Positions 47,187 to 59,770 of a DNA stretch of 64,000 nt are shown here, piece after piece. Positions within the stretch are counted from its first letter, which is position 1. The number at the start of each line of letters is the position of its first letter. The notes under the pieces were generated by a model. The model had not been told where the DNA came from. It worked only from the letters and a program-made list of their open reading frames with translations, and searched no databases. This DNA is from Linum tenue. Lineage: Eukaryota; Streptophyta; Magnoliopsida; Malpighiales; Linaceae. The position numbers and the translations under genes are program-made. The DNA lies in assembly GCA_946122785.1 (NCBI GenBank), contig CAMGYJ010000003.1:3596001-3660000 (forward strand). Reading direction: 5' to 3'.

Positions 47187-47571
47187 GGGTAAATGACATA
47201 TTTGGTCACTGAGATTACTAAATCGTGTCATATTTAGTCACTAGAAAAATTTAATATCAATTTTGGTCACTCGAATTACTGAAACAGATCACATTTGGTC
47301 ACTCTTCTGTAGCCTCTGTCCAACTCCGGTCACTCGAATTATTGAAAAATGTCACATTTAGTCACTCGGATTACTAAAACATGTCACATTTAGTCACTCT
47401 CCCAAAAGTTTCCGTCCAACTACATTAATGGAGTTGGACGGAAACTGACGGGAGAGTGACTAAATTTGACCAGTTTCGGTAATTCAAGTGACCAAAATTG
47501 ATATTAATTTTTTCTAGTGACTAAACATGACACAATTTAATAATCTCAGTGACCAAATGTGTCATTTACCC
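47187..47571. mobile_element. Foldback MITE (Mutator-like TSD)
   Basis: The ends are GGGTAAATGACATATTTGG and GTCATTTACCC (inverse). A perfect 10-bp TSD, ATTCTCTTTT, is at 47177-47186 and 47572-47581. Nearly the whole element is an inverted repeat: it contains TTGGTCACTGAGATTACTAA at one side, its inverse at the other, and a central hairpin TTTCCGTCCAACT / AGTTGGACGGAAA. A damaged relative is at 53148-53400. Confidence 0.88.
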
Positions 47572-47581
47572 ATTCTCTTTT

Positions 47582-48700
47582 GGACAGAAACAAAAAGTTA
47601 AACTAGGTACCTGAAACTATATTATAGGAACATGTCTTCCCTTTTTCATTGTAAAGAAATATCATCATCCACGTTAAGCAACTTGATTTGTCACAGCTCT
47701 TATGGTCATGGATGGATCTTTTTTGTTGGGAGAGGTGGAGCGATGTAGAGTCCAGAAAGTGAAAGTGGCAAAGATGGTGGGTTATTATTACCTCTGTTAT
47801 GTAGATCACTGTCAATCACGATAAATTGGTGCGATTTGTCTTGTTTCCAATTCCTGATTACTCTAAATTTTAATTTGATCATTGTTTGATACATGTATAA
47901 AAATTTACCCGTATTAGCATGTATTATGTGTACACCCCACCCAATCATTACGGAGAACTTCTATATCTACTAGGACCTAATCAGAACACACCTATGGTAA
48001 CTCTGTGTACTCACTGTTATACGTGGACTTTATTTGGCATATTGATTAGAATTAAACAAGGAGAAGCTAACATCAGATAATGTTGAGAGTGTTATATCCG
48101 ATTGGATAAGTTTACATGTACCTTATCCTTAAACTTGCCATGATCCTACCTACTAACATTCCTACTTGAGATGGACAAACATCAAGCTCATTCATCTCCA
48201 AATTTCAAAAGGTACATGTAATCTTTCAAATCGTTCGAAACTCTCATTCTGAAATGTGATTCAAAACAATAATAGCTACGAGGTCTTCTGCACGAACCAT
48301 CATGACCGCTTAAACAAATCATCATCTACTAACATCCACTAATTAGTGGTACCATATATAAGTATGATCTTTCTAGAGATCATAGTGAAATTTTGACCTA
48401 AAACCATTCAACCCAAACCATTGCCTAAACATTAGCAAGGCAAATGCACGCGGGAATAGGAGCGCGTGAAGAGCGTAGTATAGGTTGACAAAGGCAAATA
48501 ATCCAATACCTTGAAGCGCTTACAGACACCTCATTAATCAATTACTTAACTTCCTCCATTCCTCTCCTTTCTCTCTTCTTCTTCCTCACTATTTTTCTGT
48601 CACTTTAATCACTCGCCCAAAAACCCACTGCCTTCTTCTCTACCCAGCAGCCACCACCAACATTCCTTTCCCACACACACTCTCAACGCATCCCCACAAG
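47582..48700. other. Intergenic DNA and 5' flank of the Gag1-like gene
   Basis: From about 48540 the sequence becomes CT-rich (CTCTCCTTTCTCTCTTCTTC), as in a plant 5' UTR or core promoter. No clear TATA box was chosen. The rest shows nothing. Confidence 0.45.
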
Positions 48701-48941
48701 TCGCAGACACAAAGAACCCACTAGCAGGTTGTCATGGTGGAGAACAGAACAGCAAATCAACGCTACCCATTTCCAATTCGAGCATAAAGTTGATTCCTTT
48801 CCTAGAGCTTTGTTCCTCCCCCAAATTTGCACTCGGTTCCAATTCGATGATTGGGTTGTTCCGTGTTGTTGATTGCTTGATCAAATGGTGACACTTAGTA
48901 ACGCCTCTGTTTGTTCTTGGATCGATCACTTACTCGCTTGT

Positions 48942-51031
48942 ATGGGGTAAGTGATTTCGTTCACCTTTTTTGAATGTTTTCTTGTTTCTGAGTTTCTTTT
49001 GCTTGTGTATGTCTACATAGTTTTCTGGGTATGGTCTTGGATATCTGGAATCCCGGTTAGAAATTTATCTGGGTCCCTGTTTGTGTGTTGGGAGCACGAG
49101 TTGGGATAGAATAGAATTGTTGTTTTTCTTGTTTGGGGAAGTTGGATTAAGGGAGACAATTGTTGGGGAGAAAGGGCTAAATTTGCTGATTTCAATTTGG
49201 TAGAGAGAATTTTTTTTTTCCTCAATTTTGTTTTTCATTCTCCCCTAATTAATGAAGATTGTATATTGCTAATTGTTTAATGATCTTGTCATTTGCTTGG
49301 TCCTTGAAGTGTTTATAGCTTTTATAGGTGGATTAGTTAAAGCAGTAGTGGTTGTGAGGCATATATAATAATGGTCTCCAAGGACTGGAAATTTTCATCA
49401 CCTGATAGAGATGGAATTCCTAACACAACCAGTACATAAGAGAACAGGTAGAGAATTGTTGGCTCCATAGTGTTATGCCATCAAGTCATGTCTGGGGGAG
49501 ATAAACTTTCCATTAGAGTGTATGTATGTCAATGAGATTGCTTGATTTTTGGATGGGAAGATTGAATGCTTTTTCTGTTTGTTTATTTCAGGCTAATCTG
49601 GTTTAGGCCTTTTGATTGTGTCTTCAAATCTTTTTTTGTCTATGAGATGGAAGTTGCACAAACATCAATCTGTTCATTTCCTTTTCCTAATTATATGGTA
49701 TTTGACTATTTGCTACTCCACTAAGCTTGTCTGGCAGCAAAAGGAAACCAGTTCAATGAATGTGAAATTTTCTGTATTCTATACATTTCAATACTCTATA
49801 AGTGGTATAGTTGTTGCCAACAGGGTTTTTGTTTGTGGTTTTGGTTTCTAACTTGGTTTGGAACAGAACAGTGGTTGTTTTGGATGCTGCGCGAAGCCCA
49901 CACCGATAATTGCTGTGGATGAGCCATCGAAAGGATTGAAGATACAAGGCCGGGCAGTGAAGAAGCCTAGTGTATTTGAAGATTTCTGGAGCAGCAGCAC
50001 ATGTGAGCTGGATAATAGTGCTATTCAGTCTCAAAGAAGCGTATCCTCAATCAGTGCTTCAAACCCCAACACTAGCAGTGGTGGTACCATGAGTGGCAGT
50101 ACGACAGACTTTGTGAATCATGGTAATAAACTGCAATCCTTTTTTACTTTGCTCTTCCAAGTTTACTTCCGTTACTCTACTGTGTTAGTCAAAATTGTTT
50201 TATTACAGACCTCTTACAGCTTTTTGAATGCATGAGTGCAGGTCTGCTTCTGTGGCAGCAGGGCAGGCTTCAATGGACTAGGAGTGGTGAATCTACCAGC
50301 AATCAAACTCGTCAAACATGCGGACCCCGATTGAGGTAACTGAGAAACCTCTCTGTAGACAGTTACTTATTTTTCCTTAGCAAGCACACAGTCACATACT
50401 ATAGTAGAAGTGTAGAACTTCATTGGTTGGTAAAAATGCTTGCTGCCATTCTCGTCTTGTTGGTGGTGGACCGATGGTTGTTCAAATTTCGCCGAATAGA
50501 TCATCAACATCTTCATCTCTATGATGTGTTGTGTAATCATTGTCCTGTATATGATTTTGATGCTTTTGCAAAATAGGGACAACCTGATGCATTATTTTTC
50601 CTTCACCCTCCAACCATCTTCTAACATCTTCATTCAAATCATTGTACCAACGAGTTGATGCTTTCGGTTTGATTTGTGTGACAGAAGATGATGTGTTTCC
50701 TTCCATTTGTAGCTAGCAAGTACCCTTTGGTATTTACAGCAAATAAAGAGAAACCCCACTGTCACAAAGTCACATTCCATTGTCTGTTCTTAATGCTTTG
50801 ATTTAACATCCAGTTGGAATGCAACTTATGAAAGCTTGCTTGGAAGCAGGAACCCTTTTCCCCGGCCTGTCCCGCTCGCTGTAAGTCCTTGAACCCCCCC
50901 CCCCCCCCCCCCTGAGCTTGTTTCCTGCATCTCTCCAGTGAAATGAGAATCAATACCTCCTGTTTTTCCGGTTTCAGGAAATGGTAGATTTTCTAGTGGA
51001 TGTATGGGAGCAAGAAGGTTTGTATGATTGA
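48942..51031 (+). CDS. Gag1-like clamp (DUF4050) protein, five coding exons
   Basis: Exons are 48942-48946, 49872-50122, 50242-50335, 50814-50880 and 50978-51031, totalling 156 residues. All junctions are GT-AG and phases agree. Exon 1 holds only ATGGG; joined to exon 2 it gives MGGCFGCCAKPTP, a good N-myristoylation start with nearby cysteines for palmitoylation, so membrane attachment is likely. Then come DEPSKGLKIQGRAVKKPS, EDFWSSSTCE and a serine-rich linker. The conserved C-terminal half has GLLLWQQGRLQW, SWNATYESLLGSNPFPRP-like sequence (with an R inserted before N) and EMVDFLVDVWEQEGLYD at the very end. I recognise this as the plant Gag1-like clamp family; its function is poorly known. 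Using acceptor CAG at 49866 instead of 49871 would cause an early stop, which supports the chosen start. The gene converges with the NudC-like gene 555 bp downstream. Confidence 0.87.
50482..50706 (-). other. Open frame antisense within intron 3 of the Gag1-like gene
   Basis: A 74-codon frame, beginning MEGNTSSSVTQIKPKAS and containing RWYNDLNEDVRRWLEGEG, lies wholly inside the 478-bp intron. Amino acid composition is protein-like, not that of a random frame, but no family is recognised. It could be a decayed transposon gene fragment or chance. Confidence 0.3.
50894..50912. repeat. Poly(C) run in intron 4
   Basis: Nineteen C in a row, a few bases after the exon 4 donor. The length is likely unreliable in an assembly. 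Confidence 0.9.
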
Positions 51032-51585
51032 ATGAAGAACAAAACTCTTAAAAGTTGGGAGATATGCTTCAGAATTGTACATGTTTTTTTAAAACTCTTT
51101 ACATTCCCCATTTCTCTAGACGACTTATGTATATACTAAATAGTTTCTGAAAAGAAACAGTTAAGAGGTAAAAAGGTTGAAAAGAATGGAAAGGGCTTTA
51201 GCATGTTTGATCTTTGAGATAAATTGGCCTCTTGTGTTTGGTATTTGGTAAGCTACGCCTACCAAGAACTTCCCTTTCTCCCTTGTAAATGTGGCCAATT
51301 GAACAAATTGTTATACTCTGATTTCTTAATATAATTTATCAATCTTTTGTGGCATCTGATATGTGGATATGTGATGAAGATCCTAGTTGCTTGTGATCGA
51401 TTATCTTGCTTTGATCATACTGCGATTGAACTTGTCACAATCTAATAAAGTTTGCATCTTTTTTGTTAAATTCAACTGAAAGCTAAAGACAAAAACACAG
51501 AATAATTGAAAACATCAAAAGGGGAAGAAGCAAAAAAGAAACTAAGGTAGTAACTGCGCAACAAATAACAATGGCTATCTATCTC

Positions 51586-52230
51586 TCAAGGCATATTGCT
51601 GAACTTGTCGACCTGCTTCATCTTGGAGAAATCAAAGTTCTTCAAGAGGTCCTGCTGCTGAATCTGGTCGCTGGTGGGTAAACCCATCTGCTTCTGCCTC
51701 TGGTCGAACATCATCTTCTCCACCGTCGACCTAAGCTCCGGATCCAAATCGCTCAGCTTGCTGTTCTCCGGCTGCACCTTCTGGGTATCAATCTCCGGCC
51801 CGCCCTTCACCAGCGACTTCCACCAGCTCTTGTTCTTCTCCTCGAATTTCGTCAGCAGAACAGAGACGGTCTTCTGATCCTCCAATTGCCAGAAAGAATC
51901 GCTCACTTTCACCGGTCCGAACAGCTCGCCGTCGATGATCATCGCCGGCTCGCCCTTGAACCCTAGCTTCAGAGACTTCTTCTTGATCTCGCACACAATC
52001 TGCCTAGATTTGGTTCCGGCAGGGACCGGAACGGTGATCGTCACCTCCTCGAGGCTCTGTCCCCACGAATAGTTCTCCAGGTCGAGCCCATTGCCGGAAT
52101 TTGGAAGCAGAGAAGTGGTGTTGTCCTCCTTCTTCTCCTTCTCCGCCGCTGCCGGCTGGGGATTGGTTGGAGGGGGAGAATTCTGGGTTTGGTTGGACTG
52201 GGTTTCTTCGATGTCGGAGAGGATCGCCAT
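51586..52230 (-). CDS. NudC / BOBBER-like CS-domain co-chaperone
   Basis: Single exon of 214 residues. The first 48 residues are a low-complexity, glutamine-, proline- and lysine/glutamate-rich leader. The CS (p23-like) domain follows at about 50-145: ENYSWGQSLEEVTITVPVP, then CEIKKKSLKLGFKGE, IDGELFGPVKVSDSFW, and WWKSLVKGGPEIDTQKVQP. The C-terminal signature DPELRSTVEKMMFDQRQKQM with GLPTSDQ is that of the plant NudC/BOBBER proteins. In that family the protein acts as a small cytosolic chaperone in heat tolerance and development. It is shorter than Arabidopsis BOB1 (about 300 residues), mainly at the N-terminus, so it may be a short paralogue. Lack of introns may mean a retrocopy, although no poly(A) or TSD was seen. 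A TATA box lies 83 bp upstream, and the start is the first ATG after it. Confidence 0.92.
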   Translation of the reverse strand: MAILSDIEETQSNQTQNSPPPTNPQPAAAEKEKKEDNTTSLLPNSGNGLDLENYSWGQSLEEVTITVPVPAGTKSRQIVCEIKKKSLKLGFKGEPAMIIDGELFGPVKVSDSFWQLEDQKTVSVLLTKFEEKNKSWWKSLVKGGPEIDTQKVQPENSKLSDLDPELRSTVEKMMFDQRQKQMGLPTSDQIQQQDLLKNFDFSKMKQVDKFSNMP

Positions 52231-52312
52231 GGCTGCTGCTGCTGAGTGGATTTTGTTAGGGTTTTGGAGAAGTGGGTTTCGTTGAGGGAACGGTGGGCGA
52301 TTGGAGGTACCG

Positions 52313-52320
52313 TATTTATA
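52313..52320 (-). promoter_or_regulatory. TATA box of the NudC-like gene
   Basis: On the minus strand TATAAATA sits about 83 bp upstream of the ATG, a normal plant core-promoter position. Confidence 0.7.
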
Positions 52321-52429
52321 GAGAAGAATTAATGGCGATTCAGCTTCCGGTTCAGATTCGGAAATTTTATGGTTCTAGTACTTTCTACGAGAAGGAGTCC
52401 GTACCCTACTAGGATTGGATATTCTAATC

Positions 52430-53147
52430 CACCGGGCTTCAGCAATGGACCGGGGGATGCTGATATTTAATGGGCCGAACTTGGCCTTTTTAAGCTTTTG
52501 AAGCTTTATCTCCAGCCCGTCAAGCCCAACATGATGCGCGAATTATGTTTTGTTTAAATTGGTAAGGAGCTAAACTCAAATTTTTAGCTCTAGGACTTGG
52601 CTCAGTTTTTTTTTTTACATATCTATATGAAGTCTCTGAGGTCTCTGGGTTTGGAGAACAAGATTTGGAAAATGGATTTATTGAATTCATAAATTTAACA
52701 AAATATTATGTTTTTTACTACTTTTTGTATCGTGGATTGTAGATTTAAAGATTTTAAATCTCTAAAATCTCTTCTAATTAGAGAGATTTTACATCTTGAT
52801 TTTAGAGATTTTCTCTCTCTTACTCTTTCTCTTCCTTTATTCAATTTATCCCACTAAATATCCTTATTGATAAATTTTGTCAATATTTTTTGAGCCATTT
52901 AATTATTTTGGTTAAGGATAAATATGCCATTTTATAAACAAATATAATTTTTTTTATTGTATGTTAACAATCGCAGTTATCAAACAATGAACATTTTCTA
53001 ATATTTTTTTCAACAATCCGGAGAGTTCAAATCTTTGGATTGTTTAGAATCTAGAGATTTATACTCTAATTCTCCAAACGAGCCCTTAAGTCTTCTAAGA
53101 GAACCCATAACAAAACTTAAATTTTCACGTACGAATATTTTATAAAT
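52430..53147. other. AT-rich intergenic stretch with short inverted repeats
   Basis: Between 52750 and 52815 there are palindromic pieces built from AATCTCTAAAATCTC and its complement. The right side (53030-53095) ends TCTCCAAACGAGCCCTTA, which resembles a MITE terminus. No partner end with a TSD was confirmed. Confidence 0.35.
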
Positions 53148-53400
53148 GGTAAATACCACATTTGGTCACTGAGATTACTAAATCGTGTCATGTTTAGTCA
53201 CTAAAATTTAATATCAATTTTGGTCACTCGAATTACTCAAATAAGTCATATTTAGTCACTCTCCCGTTAGTTTCCGTCCAACTTTATTAATGGAGTTGGA
53301 CGGAAACTAACAGGAGAGTGACTAAATGTGACCTGTTTCAGTAATTCGAGTGACTAAATGTGACACATTTCAGTAATTTGAGTGACCGGAGTTGGACGAA
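53148..53400. mobile_element. Damaged foldback MITE, relative of 47187-47571
   Basis: It starts GGTAAATACCACATTTGG and shares ATTACTAAATCGTGTCAT and the central hairpin TTTCCGTCCAACT / AGTTGGACGGAAA. The right end breaks off near GGAGTTGGACGAAGG, so the right TIR and the TSD are missing. Confidence 0.75.
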
Positions 53401-53489
53401 GGCACTTAATCACCTTGTGATTTCAAAAATTCGGGTTGGGTAAGCTGGACTCCCTAAATTCGAGTTATTGAGATCAACGAGTTCTTGAC

Positions 53490-53690
53490 ATAGTATCAGA
53501 GACTAGTGTGCCGAAAAATATAATGTTCGAATCCCAATGACTCACATTTGTTAATCACATGGTATTTGGACCTGTCCTCAAGCCTAAATGTATAGGTTTT
53601 CATTTGAGGGGGTGCGTTAGCAATTGGTATATGATCCATAATTGAACGTCTCCCAACAACTCAACTTATTGGATCAACCGGGTATTGACA
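53490..53690 (+). mobile_element. TRIM-like retroelement remnant, second copy
   Basis: It contains ACATAGTATCAGAG (degenerate primer-binding-site-like), then TTTGAGGGGGTGCG, then TTGGTATATGATCCATAA and CCCAACAACTCAACTTATTG, in the same order and spacing as at 8100-8410. Confidence 0.5.
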
Positions 53691-53959
53691 GACATCAAGT
53701 CCGTGTTGGTTGAGTCGAGCGCGAGACTCTGGCGACGTTCCTCCCTTTTCTTCGATCAAATCGGACTATGAAAAACCCTAATTTCGACTTTGACAAAATC
53801 AAGTGAAAGAAGGTGAAGAGAACAGAGAATCGAATCGATGGGAAGGGAAAGTGACTTCTGTTTTCGTGTTTGTCAAAACGGCAACGGATCTGTCACTTGG
53901 TCTTGAAACGGATTGGGCTTAGATTGCTATAAGGCTGTCAATGCTTACGCGGCCCAAAT

Positions 53960-54660
53960 CACTTGAGTGAGACATTGCGTTTTGGGAACTCAGTATCTTC
54001 CTCCTTTCCTTGACCCAATCGATCAACAACCTGTTCTTCCTAAAGTTCGCACTCACACAAAATCAAGAACACTGATAAGAGCTGGAAAATATAAAACACA
54101 GTTAAGAACACATAAACCTGGACACGATATTTTTACGTGGTATCTGGTGTTAGGCGATTAATGAACCTAACACCGACTAATCCACGGTCGAAGGATCTCT
54201 GATCCGAGACCTTTGACGTTGCACTATGATTTTGAGTTTCAGTTACAATCATACATCACCAATCTCGCAGTGACTCCCTGTCACTTGATCAGAGTCGCAC
54301 TTGAGATACTAGCTCCCCGCCGATATCTCAACCTAACTGTCAACACCCTCTACAAGCTCTCTCTCCTACAACTTTCTCCTTTTTCTTTCAAAAACAGACA
54401 TTCTCCCTGACTCTGTTTTTGAAAAATCGAGTGAAAAAGGTGAAACTATCTTTTCTCCATCCCTCTAAACTTATACCCATCTTCCTAGCCGTTAGTTCAT
54501 CCCAATCTTGAGGATTTGATTTGATCTTGATTGATTGACAAACCGATCTTGCTTGAGTGAGAGACCTTTCCCAAATTGCTTGCCGAGACAGAGTTTCCTT
54601 CTTTGACCATTTTCTGCAGGCTTCCTTAATTAGACGCTATTTGACAAGCTTCCCTTCAAC
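53960..54660. other. Possible decayed LTR or retroelement leader
   Basis: TTTTTACGTGGTATCTGG followed by TAATCCACGGTCGAAGG resembles a phrase common in plant retroelement leaders. No ends, TSD or coding region were found, so this is only a suggestion. Confidence 0.25.
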
Positions 54661-54699
54661 AGTCCGTGCACTGGGCGGACAGTTTAGGGTTAATGGTCT

Positions 54700-56560
54700 T
54701 CTTCCCTTTTGTTGTTCAAATGTATAGTAGAGGGGCTAAGGCAGCAATTCGTAACAGACGACTATGATCAAATAAGAAACGTATCTTGAATAGTGCAAAC
54801 TCTTGCGTAAACTGATTTCGATATCGAGAAAAATCACACGAACGATTTGTTGTCCTTCCTTTTGTTATTTTTATTCGAATTGTTTTTGCCATCATTAGGA
54901 ATAACAAAATAACCTCATCACCGCATGTATCCAATTGAATCCAAATTGATTTGATTGGAAGAGAACCAAATGAAATTACTTCCGGATTGGTCATTCTTGA
55001 CAAAAAGAGTAACTAGTTCGACACAGTTTTGATATTTTAAGTATCCGCACTATACCCACGGAATACCATTTTGGAGAGACCGACATGGTTGAGGAAAACC
55101 TAAAAAAAAGAAAAGGAGAAGCACGCAGCAGCCACAGCATATCATCATCATCAGCCAAAGCCCTCCCGTACAATGAACATTCCAACAATTCTAAAACAAG
55201 GCAAAGAACAGACAAATTGAACAAAGATGATCCATGCTATGCTACCGTTTGAACACGCAGCCTCTGAACTTTCTGCAGTTGTGTCTGCATGCGTACAAGA
55301 ACCCGTAGACCACGCTTACAATTGGAAGGAACACAGAAACACCTCGTCGGTCGGTTTGTAGTAATTCAGGTGAGGTCGGGGAATCTGAATCCATGATTTT
55401 GATCCCGACCATGTCTATATTAATCCTCTCTCCCAATTCCCCCATGTGATTCTGAACAATACAATTAACAACGGATTTAATGTATTGGGAATTAGTCTGA
55501 ACAATACATATTATATTAAGCCAACAAATGCATCTCACTTAACCGCAAAGGATGAATATTAATTGGAGTGCTCCGGCCGCCGCCTGTAGGCGCACCAGCT
55601 GAAGTCGGCGCGGTTTTCAGGAGACAAAGTTTCGACCAGAATCATTGTATCTGCTGTCGGTTAAGGATAGCTAGCGTATAAGCATGTAACTAATACCTGT
55701 GTCCCGTACTTTCAACGTCAAACCAAAAATTTTACATGTAGACTTTTAGTTATAGCAATCATTCTTAATACGGTTTAAAACATCTTATCCTAAAACATCA
55801 TTAATCCATAAAATAGAGTTCAATATTATCCATGTCAATTATCTCTAACTTTGATACATTTACTAAGCGATAAGTAACTAACATAATCTTGTTAGCAAGG
55901 GGGGAAGTGAAAGAATGAAGGGGAAATTAAAGGAATGAAGTTAGGTTTTGGTTTGGGTGGCCACTCAATTACATTTCTATATGTTTTTTAGTTACCCTCA
56001 CCATCATTCACATGTTACAATTTGATTCCTAAATTTTATATATGTGGAGAAATACTTTTTGTGTGGCGTGTATGAATCTGAGTATGGGTATGGAGCATGA
56101 GAGAGGTTAAAATCATGTACACCCGCCTAATACCCATCAAATTTTATGAGAATTTTACCCATACTTGCCCCAACTAATTAGTCAGCTATTTGATTGCCGC
56201 AGAAGAATCGGATAATCGTGATCGTGGGTTTGATTGACATCTCTAACTACAATTAGTCAACTATATATACGATTGTACTGCTACAAGTCAAATCTGCATA
56301 CTGCTACAATTTCAATTTCAACGAGTAACGACTACAACTCTATTACGGACTACTACAACTCATGATCAGTGTGGTTCTAAGTTCTAACCGATCCCCAACA
56401 TTTTTAATTGCAGTGTGCGAGTGTTAAAACATTAAGTAATAAAATTGAATATCTTTTTAATTAAATAAAATTAGAGATCTGCCAGTGTTCCCACTTTCCA
56501 TCAAGCAATGGCACTTGCACGTGTCGCAAAAATTATCTGTTCTTCAAAATGCAGAGAATG
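54700..56560. other. Intergenic stretch with a possible minus-strand exon
   Basis: On the minus strand, a frame ending at 55242 (after an AG acceptor near 55457) reads HMGELGERINIDMVG and FLPIVSVVYGFLYACRHNC, with one hydrophobic segment. A short frame at about 55650-55560 starts MILVETLSPENRADFSW. Together they could be exons of an unrecognised gene, but neither has a known motif. Confidence 0.25.
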
Positions 56561-56569
56561 AAGGCGAGA

Positions 56570-56940
56570 GAGCTAGGGGCAGACAAAATTTCCCCCTTTG
56601 AAATTCTTTTAATCCAATCATTGAATCTCGAACAATTTTTTTTTAACAAGTTTACCATTTTCAGTCATGAATTAATGTGCATATATAGCCGTCGAAGGTA
56701 CATACATAAATACGAGGTTCATGTTCCATGGGACGCGCGGTGTCAGAAACGGCGGGGGATCCCTTCTTCCACCTCTTTTAATTTCTTTGTTGTGTCCCTA
56801 GCTTGTCGAGTTTTTGCCCCAGATTCATTGCAAGACATTCATCATTGTCTGCAGAGAGTTTGTTGTTCTGATGTTTGTTCCCATAATTGAATCAACGACA
56901 ATATTCCATCCATATATAAAGGAGAGAAGAGAAGGGAAAA
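56570..56940 (+). repeat. Promoter-like segment, related to 63640-63960
   Basis: Shared phrases in the same order include AATACGAGGTTCATG, TTTGTTGTGTCC, CCAGATTCATTGCAAGA and CATTCATCATT, followed by a CTGCAGAGAG block. A TATA-like CATATATAAAGG is at about 56911-56922. Similarity is clear but interrupted, as for old paralogous upstream regions. No coding region could be joined to it. Confidence 0.6.
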
Positions 56941-57827
56941 AAAAAAAAAAAAACTACGCATTGCTGATTCCTCCCCCCTATTGGAATTTGGAAGCTTCAT
57001 CGAATTTAGAATTGTGAAAATTACTAGTGAGTGAAATTTCCTGTCTTTTGTTTTAAAGTGATACTCTATGTTCTGGATTTTCTTTCTACAGTATAGGGAG
57101 ATTGAAGATCGCTTCTTGAACGTTCTATCACGGAGAAAGATAGATTTTGGTTGGATTGTTTATAGATTTTTTTTTTTTTTTTTGAGAATATGATTGTTAT
57201 AGATACGATTTGAGTTTTTTACACCATGTTGTCGATTCAATACTACCTTTTGATGTGCATGTTGTAGAAGTGAGGTCGTAAACAAAATGCAAAATGTAGT
57301 ATATAAAGATAGCACGAAAGCAAGCAAAATGCAGTAAAGAATGTAAGATAAGTGGGAGTAAGAAGTGTTGTCTAGCAGGGTAGTTTCATCCAGAGCAACC
57401 AACTAAAGTTATAACTAATGTTATACCCAGTTAAGGTTTTGGCTAGTTATAACCGTTTTTTTGTTTTTTTGTTTTTTTTGGGGTAAAATAACCGTTGTTT
57501 TACTACAATTATAGCACTATTTATAACTCCAACGCGAAATATGTATCACAATTTATAATTACTGGTTAACACGATATCAGATGCCCATACAGATTGTCTC
57601 TTTTACGACCCAAATCTATCTATATCTTCTATATCTATCTATCTATATCTTCTATACTATATATTATGGCAATTCAAAAGAAAGCTTTTGCCACATAAGC
57701 ACTTGGAGGATCCATAATTTGCCAAGTTGGACAACTTTTTTATAAACAAAAAAATTAATTATTAATGTACTTATGGAGCTACCTCTCTCTTCTTTAATAT
57801 TTTCATTTCTTTTAACCATTTTATTTT

Positions 57828-58826
57828 TTGCTTTAATAGTAGGTTACATGTTGATAAACTTAACCAAACACACATAAATCATAATTTTTTTGTCCAGTAA
57901 AAAAATATAATTAAGAAAACATAAAGTAACATATACCACATTTGTTTAAATAAAAAATATCTGATTAAACCTTATGAAGTAAATTTTTTACTCAATTTTA
58001 CTAAAATTGAATGATAAGTTACATTTTGATGAAAAAATTAGACAAACATACACATAAACAATAATGTTTTTTTTTCGATTAAACAAAATTTATATGAAAA
58101 GAGAGAAAATAAACATTTGACATTCAATTACCTATGAAAAATAAACTATATTACTTTATATTTTATTTTAATGAAACACTCTCTTATTCGTAAATTATAT
58201 GTCTATAAAATAAAATAAGTATTGTTTAGAAAAATGTCCGAGTATAATATTGATCGAATATTTATAGTTATTTATTTAAAAAAGACTTCTTATTCCTCGG
58301 ATCATGTTCTATCTTAAACTCCTAAAAAAAGTTGCTTTAATAGTAGGTTACATGTTGTTAAACTTAACCAAACACACATAAATAATATTTTTTTTGTCCA
58401 GTAAAAATATATAAATAAGAAAACAGAAACTAATATATACCATATTTGTTTAAATAAAAAATATCTGATTAAATCTTATGAAGTAATTTTTTTTACTCAT
58501 TTCTTACTAAAATTGAATGATAGTTACATTTTGATGGAAAAATTAGACAAACATACACATAAACAATAATGTTTTTTTCGATTAAACAAAATTTATATGA
58601 AAAGAAAGAAAATAAACATTTGACATTCAATTATCTATGAAAAATAAACTATATTACTTTATATTTTGTTGCAATGAAACATTCTCTTATTCGTAAATTA
58701 TATGTCTATAAAATAAAATAAGTATTATTTAGCAAAATGTCCGAGTATAATATTGATCGAGTTGTTATAGTTATTTATTTAAAAAAGACTTCTTATTCCT
58801 CAGATCATGTTCTACCTTAAACTCCT
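57828..58826. repeat. Tandem duplication, two units of about 0.5 kb
   Basis: Unit 1 (57828-58331) and unit 2 (58332-58826) both begin TTGCTTTAATAGTAGGTTAC and end near GATCATGTTCTA. They differ by scattered substitutions and small indels, roughly 90% similar by eye. AT-rich, non-coding. Confidence 0.9.
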
Positions 58827-59089
58827 CAAATGAAGAGAAATCACATGTGGAATAATTTTATAATGTGTCTTAAGTTCACATTAATAATATTTGTTCTATA
58901 TCATGTTGATTGAGCAAGCTCTATTGAGGTCCTAAGTCGTATGCTAAGAAATTTTCTTTAAGAGTTGGACTTATCGTCAACGATTATAAATCGAAATTTT
59001 CAAAATGACTTAAGTATGATTGTTGACAAACTTTGACTTCATACATAACCATCGCGTTATATCAACTACTAACCTAGACATTTACCAAA

Positions 59090-59770
59090 TAAAGGTTGTC
59101 AATTTTTAGTAAGATAGTCAATTGGGATAAACATATTTATCCAACAATCAAGTATCTTTATCCAACAATCAAGTATCTTTATCCAGTAATCTCAAATCTC
59201 AAAATTGGTTGCAGTTCGTCCAAACTCGAGAAACACGAATTGATATATGTTGTATAGATAATAAGTTAATGCAAATAATCAAATGAAATCCACCGATATT
59301 GTTCAAATGATAAGACATTTTAAATGCACTTGAAATATGTGTGTATTGTAGACACTCTTTATCAAATATTAATATATGGGTGATAAAATCTTTGAAAATT
59401 ACACATTCAACGACCATGTTAAGACCAAAATCCTTGATAGTGTGTGCGAATGTCTTAGCTTGAGTTTCTAAGCCAACATATAAACAATGACCACGGGTTG
59501 AACTTGAAAAATTAACAATTGATACATATTGTATAAGATACTAAATTTAAGTGTCTCGATAAAAAAAACTAACATCTAAAATGGAAATGAGTAGAGATTA
59601 TAGAATTTAATCATCATGAGGGCTATTTTTGTGTCAAGTTTCAATATGGATGAATAAATTGATCCAATAATGAAGTATCTTTACTAAGAATGTCTCACTA
59701 AATGGTCCTAATCTTTACAACATTGGTCGAGAGTTCGTCCAAACTTGAGGACCATGAATGTGTATTGGAT
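59090..59770. repeat. Degenerate short repeats inside the Helitron
   Basis: CCAACAATCAAGTATCTTTAT occurs twice in tandem at about 59139-59180, with a diverged copy near 59660. A GTTCGTCCAAACT phrase occurs at about 59215 and 59733. Confidence 0.6.
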
